Source: Muribaculaceae bacterium
GTDB taxonomy: Bacteria; Bacteroidota; Bacteroidia; Bacteroidales; Muribaculaceae
Assembly (NCBI GenBank): GCA_017557425.1
Contig: JAFYYU010000004.1
Location: forward strand, 62,001 to 126,000
DNA length: 64,000 nt
Direction: 5' to 3'
Shown piece after piece: positions 31,772-40,090 of the stretch. Under the pieces are notes generated by a model that made no database searches, was not told where the DNA came from, and was given only the letters and a program-made list of their open reading frames with translations. Each line of letters opens with the position of its first letter. Within the stretch, counting starts at the first letter, position 1. The position numbers were made by a program, and so were the translations under genes.

Positions 31772-33192
31772 AACGTCAGCACGCGCATGTGGGCCTTGGG
31801 GTAACGCAGCACCAGACAGGAGGCCTCGGTCATCACCAGCGCATCCACGTTGCGCACGCCGCTCTTCTTGAGGTTGAGCTGCTCGGTGCTGAAGGGGATG
31901 TGGGTGTACTTCTGGATATACTCGGGGTCGATGACGATGCCGTATTCGCTCATGCCCACCTCGTCAAACACCTCGCTCATCAGCAGGTACAGGCAGCCGA
32001 ACTTGCTGCGCAGCTCGGTGAAGTCGATGCCCCACTTGCTCACGTGCTGACCGGCGGTGATGACGCGGGTGTAGTCCAGCTGGCTCAGGCGGCTGATCAG
32101 GCCGCTGCCGCCCACCAGGATCTTGCGCTTGCTGCCCGAGTTGCCGGTAAAGGCCTCACGCATCAGTCTGATGAGGCTTTGCTCGTTGAAGTCCTCGGCC
32201 GACTCCAGGTAGTGCTCCTTGCCTGCCTGGTTCCAGATGCCGCCTGTGAAATAGACGTACTCCTTCTTATTGTTGTCCCACAGCTTGCGTGCCACGCCAA
32301 AGAGGAACGACTTCTCCATGCCCAGGCGCATGTCATAGACGGCGGCCTCTTCCTGGTCGGTCATGGTCCAGCCCACCTCTTTGTTGGCCAGGCGCTGCAG
32401 CGTTGACTGCTCGACCTGCATCTTGAAGATCTGGCACAGGTTGCGGTTCTTGGTCGGCAGGGACTCGAACTGCGGCGACTGCACATCCAGCTCACTGGCG
32501 GCGCGTCCCATGCGCACGAGGGTGACGCCGCTGCTGATGTCGGGTATGCAGTTGGGCACGCCGTTCATGAGGGGGCCGTTCACTGCCATGACGGTAACAC
32601 CGTTAGTGTCGCGTCCCATGACGTAGAGCATCAGGTCCTGTACGCTCTCGCTGCCGTCGGGGTTGTAACCTGCCGTGTTCTGCACCAGAATGGTATCGGT
32701 GGGGTCAAAGATGTCGTTGTTGCTCGTCTTGATGACCGTGGTGGGCGAGGACCCGTCGCCGCTCTGCTGGCTCACGGCGGAGACTGACTCGCTCAGCCTG
32801 GCAGTGGTGGGCTTGGTGTCCACGCTGTAGTAGTCAACGACCATGCTGCCGCTGTGCTTGCTGCCGGCAAAGCGTGAAATCTGGTCGATGGGTGTGGACA
32901 TCGGGCGGATCTTTACGATTTGCTGGTCAATCTCGTTGAGCAGCAGGTCGGGACTGCCTTCGTGGGTCAGGTCGGTGGTAAGGGGGCCGTCAACGACGTG
33001 TCGTCCTTCCTCGACACCGGCAACGAGCATACCCACGGCGAGCGTGGCGCTCGACCCGTCACCACCCATGCACGAGGCCAGAATGGCAATCAGGATCATG
33101 GTGATGACAAAAATAACTAACTTCTTGTGGTTGCGCATCCAGCGCATAGCTTTGATAAAATTCATGGTCTTCATGGTTTTAAATAAATTCAC
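31768..33192 (-). CDS. SU10-type (DUF5309) phage major capsid protein with N-terminal hydrophobic segment
   Basis: 474 residues. From about residue 60 on it resembles the SU10-like/DUF5309 HK97-fold capsid: NEIDQQIVKIRPMSTPIDQI, SRFAGSKHSGSMVVDYYSVD, ISSGVTLVRMGRAASELDV, EVGWTMTDQEEAAVYDMRLG, GGIWNQAGKEHYL and GSKRKILVGGSGLISRLSQL. Unusually, the first 41 residues form a basic-then-hydrophobic segment with a lipobox-like ILASC (residues 37-41), so it may be membrane-anchored. A start at Met42 would give a plain capsid protein. It lies downstream of a portal and a scaffold-like gene. Confidence 0.75.
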   Translation of the reverse strand: MNLFKTMKTMNFIKAMRWMRNHKKLVIFVITMILIAILASCMGGDGSSATLAVGMLVAGVEEGRHVVDGPLTTDLTHEGSPDLLLNEIDQQIVKIRPMSTPIDQISRFAGSKHSGSMVVDYYSVDTKPTTARLSESVSAVSQQSGDGSSPTTVIKTSNNDIFDPTDTILVQNTAGYNPDGSESVQDLMLYVMGRDTNGVTVMAVNGPLMNGVPNCIPDISSGVTLVRMGRAASELDVQSPQFESLPTKNRNLCQIFKMQVEQSTLQRLANKEVGWTMTDQEEAAVYDMRLGMEKSFLFGVARKLWDNNKKEYVYFTGGIWNQAGKEHYLESAEDFNEQSLIRLMREAFTGNSGSKRKILVGGSGLISRLSQLDYTRVITAGQHVSKWGIDFTELRSKFGCLYLLMSEVFDEVGMSEYGIVIDPEYIQKYTHIPFSTEQLNLKKSGVRNVDALVMTEASCLVLRYPKAHMRVLTL

Positions 33193-33218
33193 TAATCACT
33201 AATCACTAACCTCTAATT
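33189..33218. repeat. CACTAAT heptamer array inside the capsid cassette
   Basis: CACTAATCACTAATCACTAA occupies the spacer between the capsid and scaffold-like genes. The same repeat type fills gaps between chromosomal housekeeping genes, suggesting long residence of this cassette in the chromosome. Confidence 0.65.
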
Positions 33219-33224
33219 AAATAA

Positions 33225-33611
33225 TCACTCCCAGATGCTGCGGCGGCAGTAGCGGGGAAATACGGGTGTAGCCGTTGCGGGAGTTTCCTCCTCGTCTTGG
33301 GGCTCAGGGTGCAGGACGGCCTCGATTTTCTCGTTGCGGCCGCGCAGGTAACCTGCCGCATCGGCATTCTGCACATCCTCGTCGTGGCTGATGCCGCGGG
33401 CGAGCGTTGCCAGCAAGTCGTCGCTGATGCCTTCGCTCGGAATGCCTGCGGCGAGCTCCGAGAGATGCTGTGCGGTGTCGTCGTTCAGCCCCATCGCCCT
33501 GGCGCGGTCGACAAGGGTGGGGGAGGTGGACGGCTCCTGGGCTTCGACAGGTTCTTCACTGTGGCGAAAGGGCGGTGGCGTCACTTTCTCAATTTTTTCA
33601 TCTGTGTTCAT
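33225..33611 (-). CDS. Acidic scaffold-like protein of the capsid cassette
   Basis: 128 residues, acidic and Pro/Glu-rich (KVTPPPFRHSEEPVEAQEPS) with a helical centre (DDTAQHLSELAAGIPSEGIS) and a basic, aromatic end (RYCRRSIWE). No family is recognised. Its position between portal and major capsid genes, its size and its charge fit a scaffolding protein or a head-completion factor. Function is inferred only from context. Confidence 0.5.
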   Translation of the reverse strand: MNTDEKIEKVTPPPFRHSEEPVEAQEPSTSPTLVDRARAMGLNDDTAQHLSELAAGIPSEGISDDLLATLARGISHDEDVQNADAAGYLRGRNEKIEAVLHPEPQDEEETPATATPVFPRYCRRSIWE

Positions 33612-33644
33612 GGCTTTTACTGTGTATAAAGGTGAATAAAACGG

Positions 33645-35066
33645 TTATAGTTTGCCGGTTAAAGCGTTGATTTTGTGATTTCGCTGCCGGCGGAAGGCCT
33701 CGAACGTGTCATACACGTCGCTCAGCGCGATGTTGGCGTTCTCGCTCTGCTGCTCATAGACCCGCGCGCTGTTCACCGTGGGCGACTTGCCTTGCAGGGC
33801 TCCGCTCACGCCGCTGATGTCCTCAAACAGCTTCATCTGCAGCTCAATCATCTGGAACGCGTTGGAGTTGCCCCCGTTGGCGTTGATCTGCTCGGGCTTG
33901 GCCTCGCTGTAGCGCGGGTTATAGGGTAGCAGGCCGTTGGCGCTCGACCAGCAGCGGCGCGCGTCCTCCCACGTCCAGCCTTCGGGCAGCGCCGTCTCGG
34001 GGAACAGGAGCACCCCTTTGGCACTGCAGCGCATCACTTGGTCCAGCAGCGATATCATGCGGTTGACGTGCTTCTGCGTGTCGATGATGTCCTCGACCAC
34101 GGCATGCACCTCACCATCGGTGAGCGGGTACAGCTTGATGACAAACGGATGGCTGCCGTGGGGCCAGGGCGAGTCATACTCGGTCAGCAGATCTCCCATC
34201 GGGCTGAACCAGCGGCAGTGCCAAACCGTGGCGATGTCCCAGCGCGTGGTCACATCGGGGCGACGGTTCAGTCGGTGGCTGGCGCTGGCCGGCTCCACGG
34301 TGAGCGTGCCCTCACGGCGGTTGTGGCACACGACCACCTCGCGGCTTTCGAGCGTCCATACCTCGATGGCGCGGCACTTACCGTCGCGGGCGTTCCAGAA
34401 GTCGCTGCCCAGTTGCGAGTCGGCTCCCAGGCGCGTCGTGAAATCGGTCTGACGGTTTTCGGCGTCATCTGTGTACAGTCGCCGCACCCATGCCGCCTTG
34501 CGCTGGTTGCCGCCAGCCACGCGGCGCAGCAGCTGGGCGATGTTCAGGTCATGCAGTTGGCCGATGAGTTCGCAGTCCCACGCACGGGTGTCGTGCATCG
34601 TGCCCGCAAACCATTTGTTCACGTTCACGTTATCGACCCTTACCTGCTCGTCCTCGCCAGGCTCATGCCAGTTTTCCACGCGCTGGATGCAGCAGCCCGA
34701 AATCAGGAACTCCTCCAGCGCACGGCAGTCGAGCTCGTCCAGCTCATTGCCTTCTCGGATATCCCTCATCGGGGAGTCGCTCGTGTCATCGCCCTGCTTG
34801 ATATACTGACTGCGAAAGCGCCCGATAATGGTCTTGACCAGTTGCCTGATCATGTTGTTGGTAATGCTCTCGCAGCCCTGTTCGTGCAGGTGCTCTCCTT
34901 CGGTCATCATGCGGCCCTGGTGATCCCTGACCAGGTCGCCCCACTGGTCGCCGTAGGTGAACCTTTTGTTCCTCAGCCGTGCCTGCCGCAGCCCCGCCGC
35001 GTTCATCCACGCCTTGTAGGCAGCGTGCAGCACCCTTGTGTGTCCTTCATTGTTCATGTTCTTCAT
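33645..35066 (-). CDS. Phage-type portal protein
   Basis: 473 residues, matching phage portal proteins of the P22-like kind: RLRNKRFTYGDQWGDLVRDH, ESITNNMIRQLVKTIIGRFR, the Trp/Arg-rich beta core (VWHCRWFSPMGDLLTEYDSP, PFVIKLYPLTDGEVHAVVED) and the long helical end (DISGVSGALQGKSPTVNSAR, EAFRRQRNHKINALTGKL). It is shorter than most portals (500-750). Portals form the ring through which DNA passes. It is the first gene of a four-gene cassette with no terminase, tail or integrase genes nearby. Confidence 0.75.
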   Translation of the reverse strand: MKNMNNEGHTRVLHAAYKAWMNAAGLRQARLRNKRFTYGDQWGDLVRDHQGRMMTEGEHLHEQGCESITNNMIRQLVKTIIGRFRSQYIKQGDDTSDSPMRDIREGNELDELDCRALEEFLISGCCIQRVENWHEPGEDEQVRVDNVNVNKWFAGTMHDTRAWDCELIGQLHDLNIAQLLRRVAGGNQRKAAWVRRLYTDDAENRQTDFTTRLGADSQLGSDFWNARDGKCRAIEVWTLESREVVVCHNRREGTLTVEPASASHRLNRRPDVTTRWDIATVWHCRWFSPMGDLLTEYDSPWPHGSHPFVIKLYPLTDGEVHAVVEDIIDTQKHVNRMISLLDQVMRCSAKGVLLFPETALPEGWTWEDARRCWSSANGLLPYNPRYSEAKPEQINANGGNSNAFQMIELQMKLFEDISGVSGALQGKSPTVNSARVYEQQSENANIALSDVYDTFEAFRRQRNHKINALTGKL

Positions 35067-35123
35067 GGTTGTTCGTTTGAATTGAAATTGTCCTTGTCAC
35101 CCCCTTTTGTCAGGATGACGCCG

Positions 35124-35131
35124 CAAAATTA
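35124..35131 (-). promoter_or_regulatory. Possible promoter of the capsid cassette
   Basis: The minus strand has TAATTTTG, a full -7 match, about 58 bases upstream of the portal start. The -33 element is not clear. Confidence 0.45.
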
Positions 35132-35178
35132 CAGACACCATAACTGCCCGCACCATGTCAAAAAGCACAACAACAGTT

Positions 35179-35205
35179 TTTAGTTCTTAGTTTTTAGTTT
35201 TTAGT
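35179..35205. repeat. TTTTTAG heptamer repeat
   Basis: Four units of the type AGTTTTTAGTTCTTAG lie upstream of the capsid cassette promoter and next to the glycosidase terminator. Confidence 0.55.
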
Positions 35206-35229
35206 TGGCATCCGCCCCCTTGTAACAGA

Positions 35230-35264
35230 CAAAAAAGGGCTGCAACATGTGCAGCCCTTAAAAA
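35230..35264. terminator. Hairpin terminator after the glycosidase gene
   Basis: AAGGGCTGCA and TGCAGCCCTT form a perfect stem around 4-5 bases, flanked by an A-run on the left and AAAAAC on the right. On the minus strand it follows the GHL10 gene. Confidence 0.6.
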
Positions 35265-35311
35265 CTCTTTGCGTCTTAGCGCCTTAGCGTGGGTCTATCG
35301 AACTCAGATGT

Positions 35312-37861
35312 CTAAAGCCCAAGGATGATGTCGATGACGGCATTGACGTCGGCGATGTTGACCTCGCCGTCGCCGTTCACGTCACCCGCGTTGTCGTTGA
35401 TGCCGCCCAGGATCATGTCGATGATGGCATTCACGTCAGCGATGTTGACCTCACCGTCGCCGTTCACGTCACCATAAATAGCGGCCTTCTCCTTATAGAC
35501 GAACGAGATGACGGGACCGTAGGCCGTCGTGTGGCTGTTGCCGTCAAAGTCGAGGTAGGTCGTCTTGCAGCGGGCGTAATAGGTCGTGCCGTCCTGCAGC
35601 AGCTTGCTGTCAACCTTGATTTCCTCGGCAGGCAGCGTGGTCTGGTATTGGCCGTCCTTCAGCGTCTCGATAAAGCGGGTGCGGCCCCAGGTGCTCTCTT
35701 TGCTGGACACCTCGATGACGTATGACGTTGCCCACTGCTGAGGCTTGAGCGTGATGTGCTGCCCCTTGTAGAGTTCGCCGCCATTGACGGGCACAGTGAA
35801 GCGGGCTGCCGCATGGGCCACCGAGAATCTGACGATGCCGCTGTACATGATGTCATCGTCAGCAGGCATGACGACGCGCGCGAAGTAGGTATTGCCGGGC
35901 TCCAGCACCTCGTCGGGGATCTGGAGCTCGCCGGTGTCCGACGTGCCGGTGAAGATGTTGGTATAGAACATGTCTTCGGATGAGATGTGCAGCGTCGCAT
36001 CCTCTTTGCGGTTACACGTGTACCATGTTACCGTGACAGGCACTTCCAGGTCCTCGCTGCCGTCCGCAGGCGTCAGGATGGTGAGCAGCATGGGGGTGAA
36101 AGTGCGTACCTCGCTCACGCCGCAGTAGCAGCTGTCGGCACACGACTGTACGCGCCAGTATTGTGCTTCGCCATGCGTGAGTTTGTTGAACATGAGCGCG
36201 CTGACGGTGGTGTCGGTGACGCTCACGCGCTCCAGCACGTTGCTGAACTCGGGCGACGCGGCAATTTCCACGAGATAGCTTGTCGCGCCCTCCACCTTGT
36301 GCCAGGTGAAATCAAAGGGGGCGTCGATGGTGCTGCGGTCTTCGGGGCTGATGAGCACGGGATTGTCGAGCTGGTCAAGTTCCACGCTCAGGAAGGCGGG
36401 TTCCCACTCATAGCCCACACGGTCGAGCACGCAAACGGCATACTGGTAGCCCTGCTGGTACTGTGACGGGATTTCATATGATGGCTCGTAGGTCATGCCC
36501 AGCAGGTAGTCGATCTGACCTGTGAAGGTCGTTATGTTCATCGTGATGGGGAAGGCATAGACCGTGTAACGCACGTCATCATAGCCGTCCCACTGGATGC
36601 TGTTGCCCGTGCGTTCCAGGTTCTGCACCTGACCGGGGTTATTGCCCTCCTTCCACGGCATGGCGGGGGGCAGGGCAGGACGGGTGTAAACGGTGTTCTT
36701 GAGATAATGGCCCAGCGAATAGCTGTTATAGGCATACAGGTACTTGCATGAGTAGAAGATGGCGCCGGGGTTGCCGTCAACCGAGCTGGTGCGGTTGAAT
36801 TCCACCTCGTTGGCATATTCCTTGTACTGCGTTTCACCAGATGAGTTGGTGATGCCCGAAATCGATGATGAGATATAGACTTGACGGCCAAAATGATGGG
36901 CGATGCGGCCCCACCACTCGGTAATCAGGCCGTAGTCGTTGGTGCTGTGACCGAAGGGCCAATAGACCTGAGGCGAGATGTAGTCGATGCTCTGTGCTTC
37001 GAGCCAGGCCAACGGATCGCTGAAGATGCTATTATACTGCCAGTCGCTGCCCGTGGGGCAAGGATCCACACCATGCTGGCCGGCCACCGCCGAACTCGAC
37101 GCTGCTACGCCGGCAGGAGAGATGCCGTAGCGAACCTCGGGCCTGGTCTCCTGAATCATGTCATACACGGCCTTCACCATGCGGTTCACGTTGTCGCGGC
37201 GCCAGTCGCCAAACGACATCGTGGTGCCCGAGGCCTGCCACTCGCCATAGTCCTGAGCCGTTTCATCGGCGGGGATGCCGCTGGGATAAAAGTAGTCGTC
37301 ATACAGGATGCCGTCCACGTCATAGTTGGTGATGATTTCCTTGCAGACGGCGACAATGCGGTCGATAGTGCGCTGCTGGCCCGGGTCCAGGATAACTGTG
37401 GAGCCATGAGTCAGCAGCCAGCCCTCATTCTTGAGATCCTGGTCGTAGGGGGTGTTCCAGTTAGTGCCGGTGCTCCAGCGGTAAGGGTTCACCCAGGCAT
37501 GACACTCCATGCCGCGCTTGTGGCAGCCCTCCACCACATACTGCAAGGGGTCGAAGCCGGGATACTGGCCACGCGTGCCTGTCAGATAGCTCGACCACGG
37601 CTCGATGCTCGACTGGTACATCGCGTCACACATCGAGCGCACCTGGAAGTTCACAGCGTTGAAGTTGTTGACCTGCAGCGAGTCGAGCAGACGGTCCATC
37701 TGCTGCATCTGCTTGGTGGCGCCGGCGCCCTGCGACGGCCAGTCCAGACACCACACCGTGGCAATCCAGGCCGAGCGGAACTCACGTTTGGGCATGCCAT
37801 AACCCCACACTTGGGTCACCATTACAATCACTAATGCAAGAGCAGTAATAATACGTTTCAT
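35312..37861 (-). CDS. Secreted GHL10-type glycosidase with dockerin
   Basis: 849 residues: signal peptide 1-20, then a GH10-like/GHL10 (DUF187-type) domain over about 25-390. Typical blocks are FRSAWIATVWCLDWPS, VNNFNAVNFQVRSMCDAMY, GILYDDYFYPS (catalytic-type acidic pair) and SIDYISPQVYWPFGHSTNDY. Two to three fibronectin-like modules follow (about 490-780), and a C-terminal pair of dockerin-like Ca motifs (GDVNGDGEVNIADVNAIIDM, and again). It is probably an exo-acting enzyme on peptidoglycan-like or plant glycans, but the substrate is not identified. TACCTTTG on the minus strand at 37913-37906 is a promoter candidate. Confidence 0.85.
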   Translation of the reverse strand: MKRIITALALVIVMVTQVWGYGMPKREFRSAWIATVWCLDWPSQGAGATKQMQQMDRLLDSLQVNNFNAVNFQVRSMCDAMYQSSIEPWSSYLTGTRGQYPGFDPLQYVVEGCHKRGMECHAWVNPYRWSTGTNWNTPYDQDLKNEGWLLTHGSTVILDPGQQRTIDRIVAVCKEIITNYDVDGILYDDYFYPSGIPADETAQDYGEWQASGTTMSFGDWRRDNVNRMVKAVYDMIQETRPEVRYGISPAGVAASSSAVAGQHGVDPCPTGSDWQYNSIFSDPLAWLEAQSIDYISPQVYWPFGHSTNDYGLITEWWGRIAHHFGRQVYISSSISGITNSSGETQYKEYANEVEFNRTSSVDGNPGAIFYSCKYLYAYNSYSLGHYLKNTVYTRPALPPAMPWKEGNNPGQVQNLERTGNSIQWDGYDDVRYTVYAFPITMNITTFTGQIDYLLGMTYEPSYEIPSQYQQGYQYAVCVLDRVGYEWEPAFLSVELDQLDNPVLISPEDRSTIDAPFDFTWHKVEGATSYLVEIAASPEFSNVLERVSVTDTTVSALMFNKLTHGEAQYWRVQSCADSCYCGVSEVRTFTPMLLTILTPADGSEDLEVPVTVTWYTCNRKEDATLHISSEDMFYTNIFTGTSDTGELQIPDEVLEPGNTYFARVVMPADDDIMYSGIVRFSVAHAAARFTVPVNGGELYKGQHITLKPQQWATSYVIEVSSKESTWGRTRFIETLKDGQYQTTLPAEEIKVDSKLLQDGTTYYARCKTTYLDFDGNSHTTAYGPVISFVYKEKAAIYGDVNGDGEVNIADVNAIIDMILGGINDNAGDVNGDGEVNIADVNAVIDIILGL

Positions 37862-37918
37862 ATCCTAAATATTTGTCGTTAATCGTTAAAATCCATTGAA
37901 CAGCACAAAGGTAACACA

Positions 37919-37947
37919 AAAAAGCGCAACCACAAGCGATTGCGCCA
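37919..37947 (-). terminator. Terminator of the toxin-antitoxin operon
   Basis: On the minus strand GCGCAA (37946-37941) pairs with TTGCGC (37930-37925), followed by TTTTTT. It lies 65 bases past the antitoxin stop. Confidence 0.55.
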
Positions 37948-38010
37948 TTCCTTATAGTTCTTTAACGGTTTTTCTCTTACTTACAGCCTGTCAAAAAGGG
38001 TGCTTGCAAA

Positions 38011-38322
38011 TTACAAGATGGTGACAGAAACGCGTTTGCCAAGACCTGCAAAGATGCGGAAAAGAGTAGATAGCTGCACGTCCGAACGACCATTCTCGAT
38101 TTTTGATATATAGCTCTTTTTGGTGCCTATCTTTTCGGCTAACTGTTCTTGGGTCAGGCCTGCCAGGCGACGTTGCTCTTTTAAGCACTCAGCAAGGCAA
38201 AAGGCATCAGCTTCAGCCTCAAAAGATTCTCTGGACTCTGTTCCGCGTTCTCCGTACTCTGCGTTAAGCAGGTCATCAAAAGTCTCACTTGCCATGATGG
38301 CTTTATTCTTCTTCTCGTCCAT
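38011..38322 (-). CDS. XRE-family antitoxin (HigA-like)
   Basis: 103 residues. The N-terminal 40 residues are an acidic, partly disordered toxin-contact region; the C-terminal 60 form a helix-turn-helix: CLKEQRRLAGLTQEQLAEKI, GTKKSYISKIENGRSDVQ. It lies 5 bases after the toxin gene and probably represses the operon through the palindrome at 38691-38714. The order toxin-then-antitoxin fits HigBA-type systems. Confidence 0.82.
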   Translation of the reverse strand: MDEKKNKAIMASETFDDLLNAEYGERGTESRESFEAEADAFCLAECLKEQRRLAGLTQEQLAEKIGTKKSYISKIENGRSDVQLSTLFRIFAGLGKRVSVTIL

Positions 38323-38327
38323 ATACT

Positions 38328-38669
38328 TTACTTTTTACTGTCAAAATATTCTTTTTTAATGGCTTCGGCTCGCTTAATCTGATTCTTAGGTGTCTTTTGG
38401 GATTTCTTTTGGAATCCATGGAACAGGACAACAAGCGCTCCATCGTCTAGACAACAGAAAACCCGATAAATGTTGCTGTTGACTTCAACCCTTATTTCAT
38501 AAATGCCATCTGTACCCTCAATTATTCTGAAAAATTTGACAGGAATGACATGTTGTGTTTCTATTAGACGTAAGACATAGTTTATCTTGTTACGGACACT
38601 CTGTGACTGAGCCACATAGAAGTCTTTGAAATAAGACTTGAATAGTATGATCTTGCGGACTTTATCCAT
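38328..38669 (-). CDS. HigB/RelE-type toxin (phage Gp49-like)
   Basis: 113 residues from the ATG at 38669 (the longer frame overlaps the promoter). The fold pattern is that of RelE-type mRNA interferases: MDKVRKIILFKSYFKDFYVA, KINYVLRLIETQHVIPVKFF, then GIYEIRVEVNSNIYRVFCCL and DDGALVVLFHGFQKKSQKTP, with the Lys/Arg-rich end KNQIKRAEAIKKEYF. It presumably cuts translated mRNA and is neutralised by the antitoxin. Confidence 0.82.
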   Translation of the reverse strand: MDKVRKIILFKSYFKDFYVAQSQSVRNKINYVLRLIETQHVIPVKFFRIIEGTDGIYEIRVEVNSNIYRVFCCLDDGALVVLFHGFQKKSQKTPKNQIKRAEAIKKEYFDSKK

Positions 38670-38689
38670 TTGGTATACTATTAATGCCG

Positions 38690-38721
38690 CAAAGTTAATC
38701 AATTAGTTAACTTTCACCAAA
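38690..38721 (-). promoter_or_regulatory. Promoter and palindromic operator of the toxin-antitoxin operon
   Basis: On the minus strand TAACTTTG (38697-38690) and TTTG (38721-38718) are 20 bases apart. AAAGTTAA (38691-38698) and TTAACTTT (38707-38714) form a perfect 8-bp inverted repeat with 8-base spacer that overlaps the -7 box and the spacer, placed as an autorepression operator should be. Confidence 0.7.
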
Positions 38722-38773
38722 TATTTTCCTGTTTTTTTGATGAAATTGTAGGGAAAACTATTCAATCTGACCA

Positions 38774-39217
38774 TTACAGTTTGTCGAAGGGGATGCGGGC
38801 CAACAGCTCGCCAAAGCGCTCGGCGCCTTCCTGCAACGGACCCTCAACCATCTTGCGCATGAAGAACGGGAGTTTCAGCTGCAACTCGGCGGTGCTCAGC
38901 GTCGTGTCATCTGCTTGGGGCTCCAGGTTGATGACCATGTTGATGGGAACAGGCGACTCTGACGCCGTGTAAACGACGCGCTCGCCCTCGGCGCTGTTCT
39001 CACGGTCCAGCGACAGGGATACCTCGCCCATCGGCGACTGGATGGAAATCGAGTCCTCGGTGAATTTGACGGTGTCAAAGTGCTGACGTGCCTGCTCGTC
39101 GAAGCGGTCGGCATGGGCCTCGATCTGCTGCTGGATGAGCGAGGGATTGGTCAGTTTGCTGTAAATCGTCATCGCATCACAGCCGATGACGTGGGGAGTG
39201 CTCTTGAACGATTCCAT
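38774..39217 (-). CDS. SRPBCC (START-like) family protein
   Basis: 147 residues from the ATG at 39217. Pattern of a ligand-binding SRPBCC fold: MESFKSTPHVIGCDAMTIYS, KFTEDSISIQSPMGEVSLSL, VYTASESPVPINMVINLEPQ and a final long helix FMRKMVEGPLQEGAERFGEL. The ligand and role are unknown. It follows pyrE by 23 bases; the same order is, as I recall, common in Bacteroidales. Confidence 0.65.
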   Translation of the reverse strand: MESFKSTPHVIGCDAMTIYSKLTNPSLIQQQIEAHADRFDEQARQHFDTVKFTEDSISIQSPMGEVSLSLDRENSAEGERVVYTASESPVPINMVINLEPQADDTTLSTAELQLKLPFFMRKMVEGPLQEGAERFGELLARIPFDKL

Positions 39218-39240
39218 AGTAGTCCAATAATATTGTGCCG

Positions 39241-39894
39241 TCAATCAACGGGGCCAAAACCCGCAGGCGTCCAGTTTTCGGGGTCAGAATGCCACTGGCG
39301 CAGGCTTTCGGCATCGGCTTGGGTAAGGTTCTCGTTATCCAGGGCCACATCGATCATCGTGTCGAAGTTGGTCAGCGTGATGATGGGCAGTTTGACACGC
39401 TTGAGCGCCTTGGTAGCCATCGGGAACTGGTAATCATAGATGACCACAACACCAAGGACAATGCCGCCGGCGTCACGCACCGTGTTCAGGCACTTCATGC
39501 AGTTGTTGCCTGTCGAGAGTTGGTCCTCGATGAGCACGACTTTCTGCCCTGGCTTGATATCGCCCTCGATCAGGTTCTCCAGACCGTGGTCCTTGGGCGT
39601 GGAGCGCACGTACACAAAGGGCATGGCCAGCGAGTCGGCAACCAGTGCGCCGTGGGCGATAGCTCCCGTGGCTATGCCGGCGATGACCTCGGCCTCACCG
39701 AAGTTCTCCATAATCAGTCGCGCCATCTCCACCTTGATGAGGTTGCGCACCTCGGGGTAGGAGAGGGTCATTCTCAGGTCAGTATAAATGGGGGATTGCC
39801 ACCCGGTGGCCCAGGTGAAGGGGCTGTCGGGCTGCAGTTTGATGGCACTGATGCGCATCAGTTTCTCGGCTAGTAAAGTATCTAAATTCTTCAT
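39241..39894 (-). CDS. pyrE: Orotate phosphoribosyltransferase
   Basis: 217 residues from the ATG at 39894 (MKNLDTLLAEKLMRISAI); the longer upstream frame is not needed. It joins orotate to PRPP in pyrimidine synthesis. The PRPP-binding loop is KVVLIEDQLSTGNNCMKCLN, and the PRTase core includes WATGWQSPIYTDLRMTLSYP and AEVIAGIATGAIAHGALVAD. Complete. Confidence 0.93.
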   Translation of the reverse strand: MKNLDTLLAEKLMRISAIKLQPDSPFTWATGWQSPIYTDLRMTLSYPEVRNLIKVEMARLIMENFGEAEVIAGIATGAIAHGALVADSLAMPFVYVRSTPKDHGLENLIEGDIKPGQKVVLIEDQLSTGNNCMKCLNTVRDAGGIVLGVVVIYDYQFPMATKALKRVKLPIITLTNFDTMIDVALDNENLTQADAESLRQWHSDPENWTPAGFGPVD

Positions 39895-40032
39895 CGTGGT
39901 CTTTAAAGGTTGAAAAAGCGAGGCGAAATTAGCAAAATTCCTGCGGTTAGAGAACAAAAATGACCAAGAATTTTCAAAAAAACTTGTTAACACGGCAATA
40001 ATTACCCAAAATGTGACTCCTGCCACACGGAA

Positions 40033-40063
40033 TTTGCCATGTCAGAATTATTCATTATCTTTG
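40033..40063 (+). promoter_or_regulatory. Promoter of the patatin-recX-comF operon
   Basis: TTTG (40033-40036) and TATCTTTG (40056-40063) are 19 bases apart; the ATG follows at 40091. Confidence 0.75.
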
Positions 40064-40090
40064 CGGTGAAAACCAATATGATAAACTATT

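Noticed and set aside
34038-35183. 381-residue plus-strand open frame opposite the portal gene
   Set aside because: The portal reading has phage-type motifs and a matching cassette; the antisense frame has none.
38011-38702. Toxin-antitoxin pair as part of the capsid cassette
   Set aside because: It is separated from the cassette by the glycosidase gene and has its own promoter and terminator.
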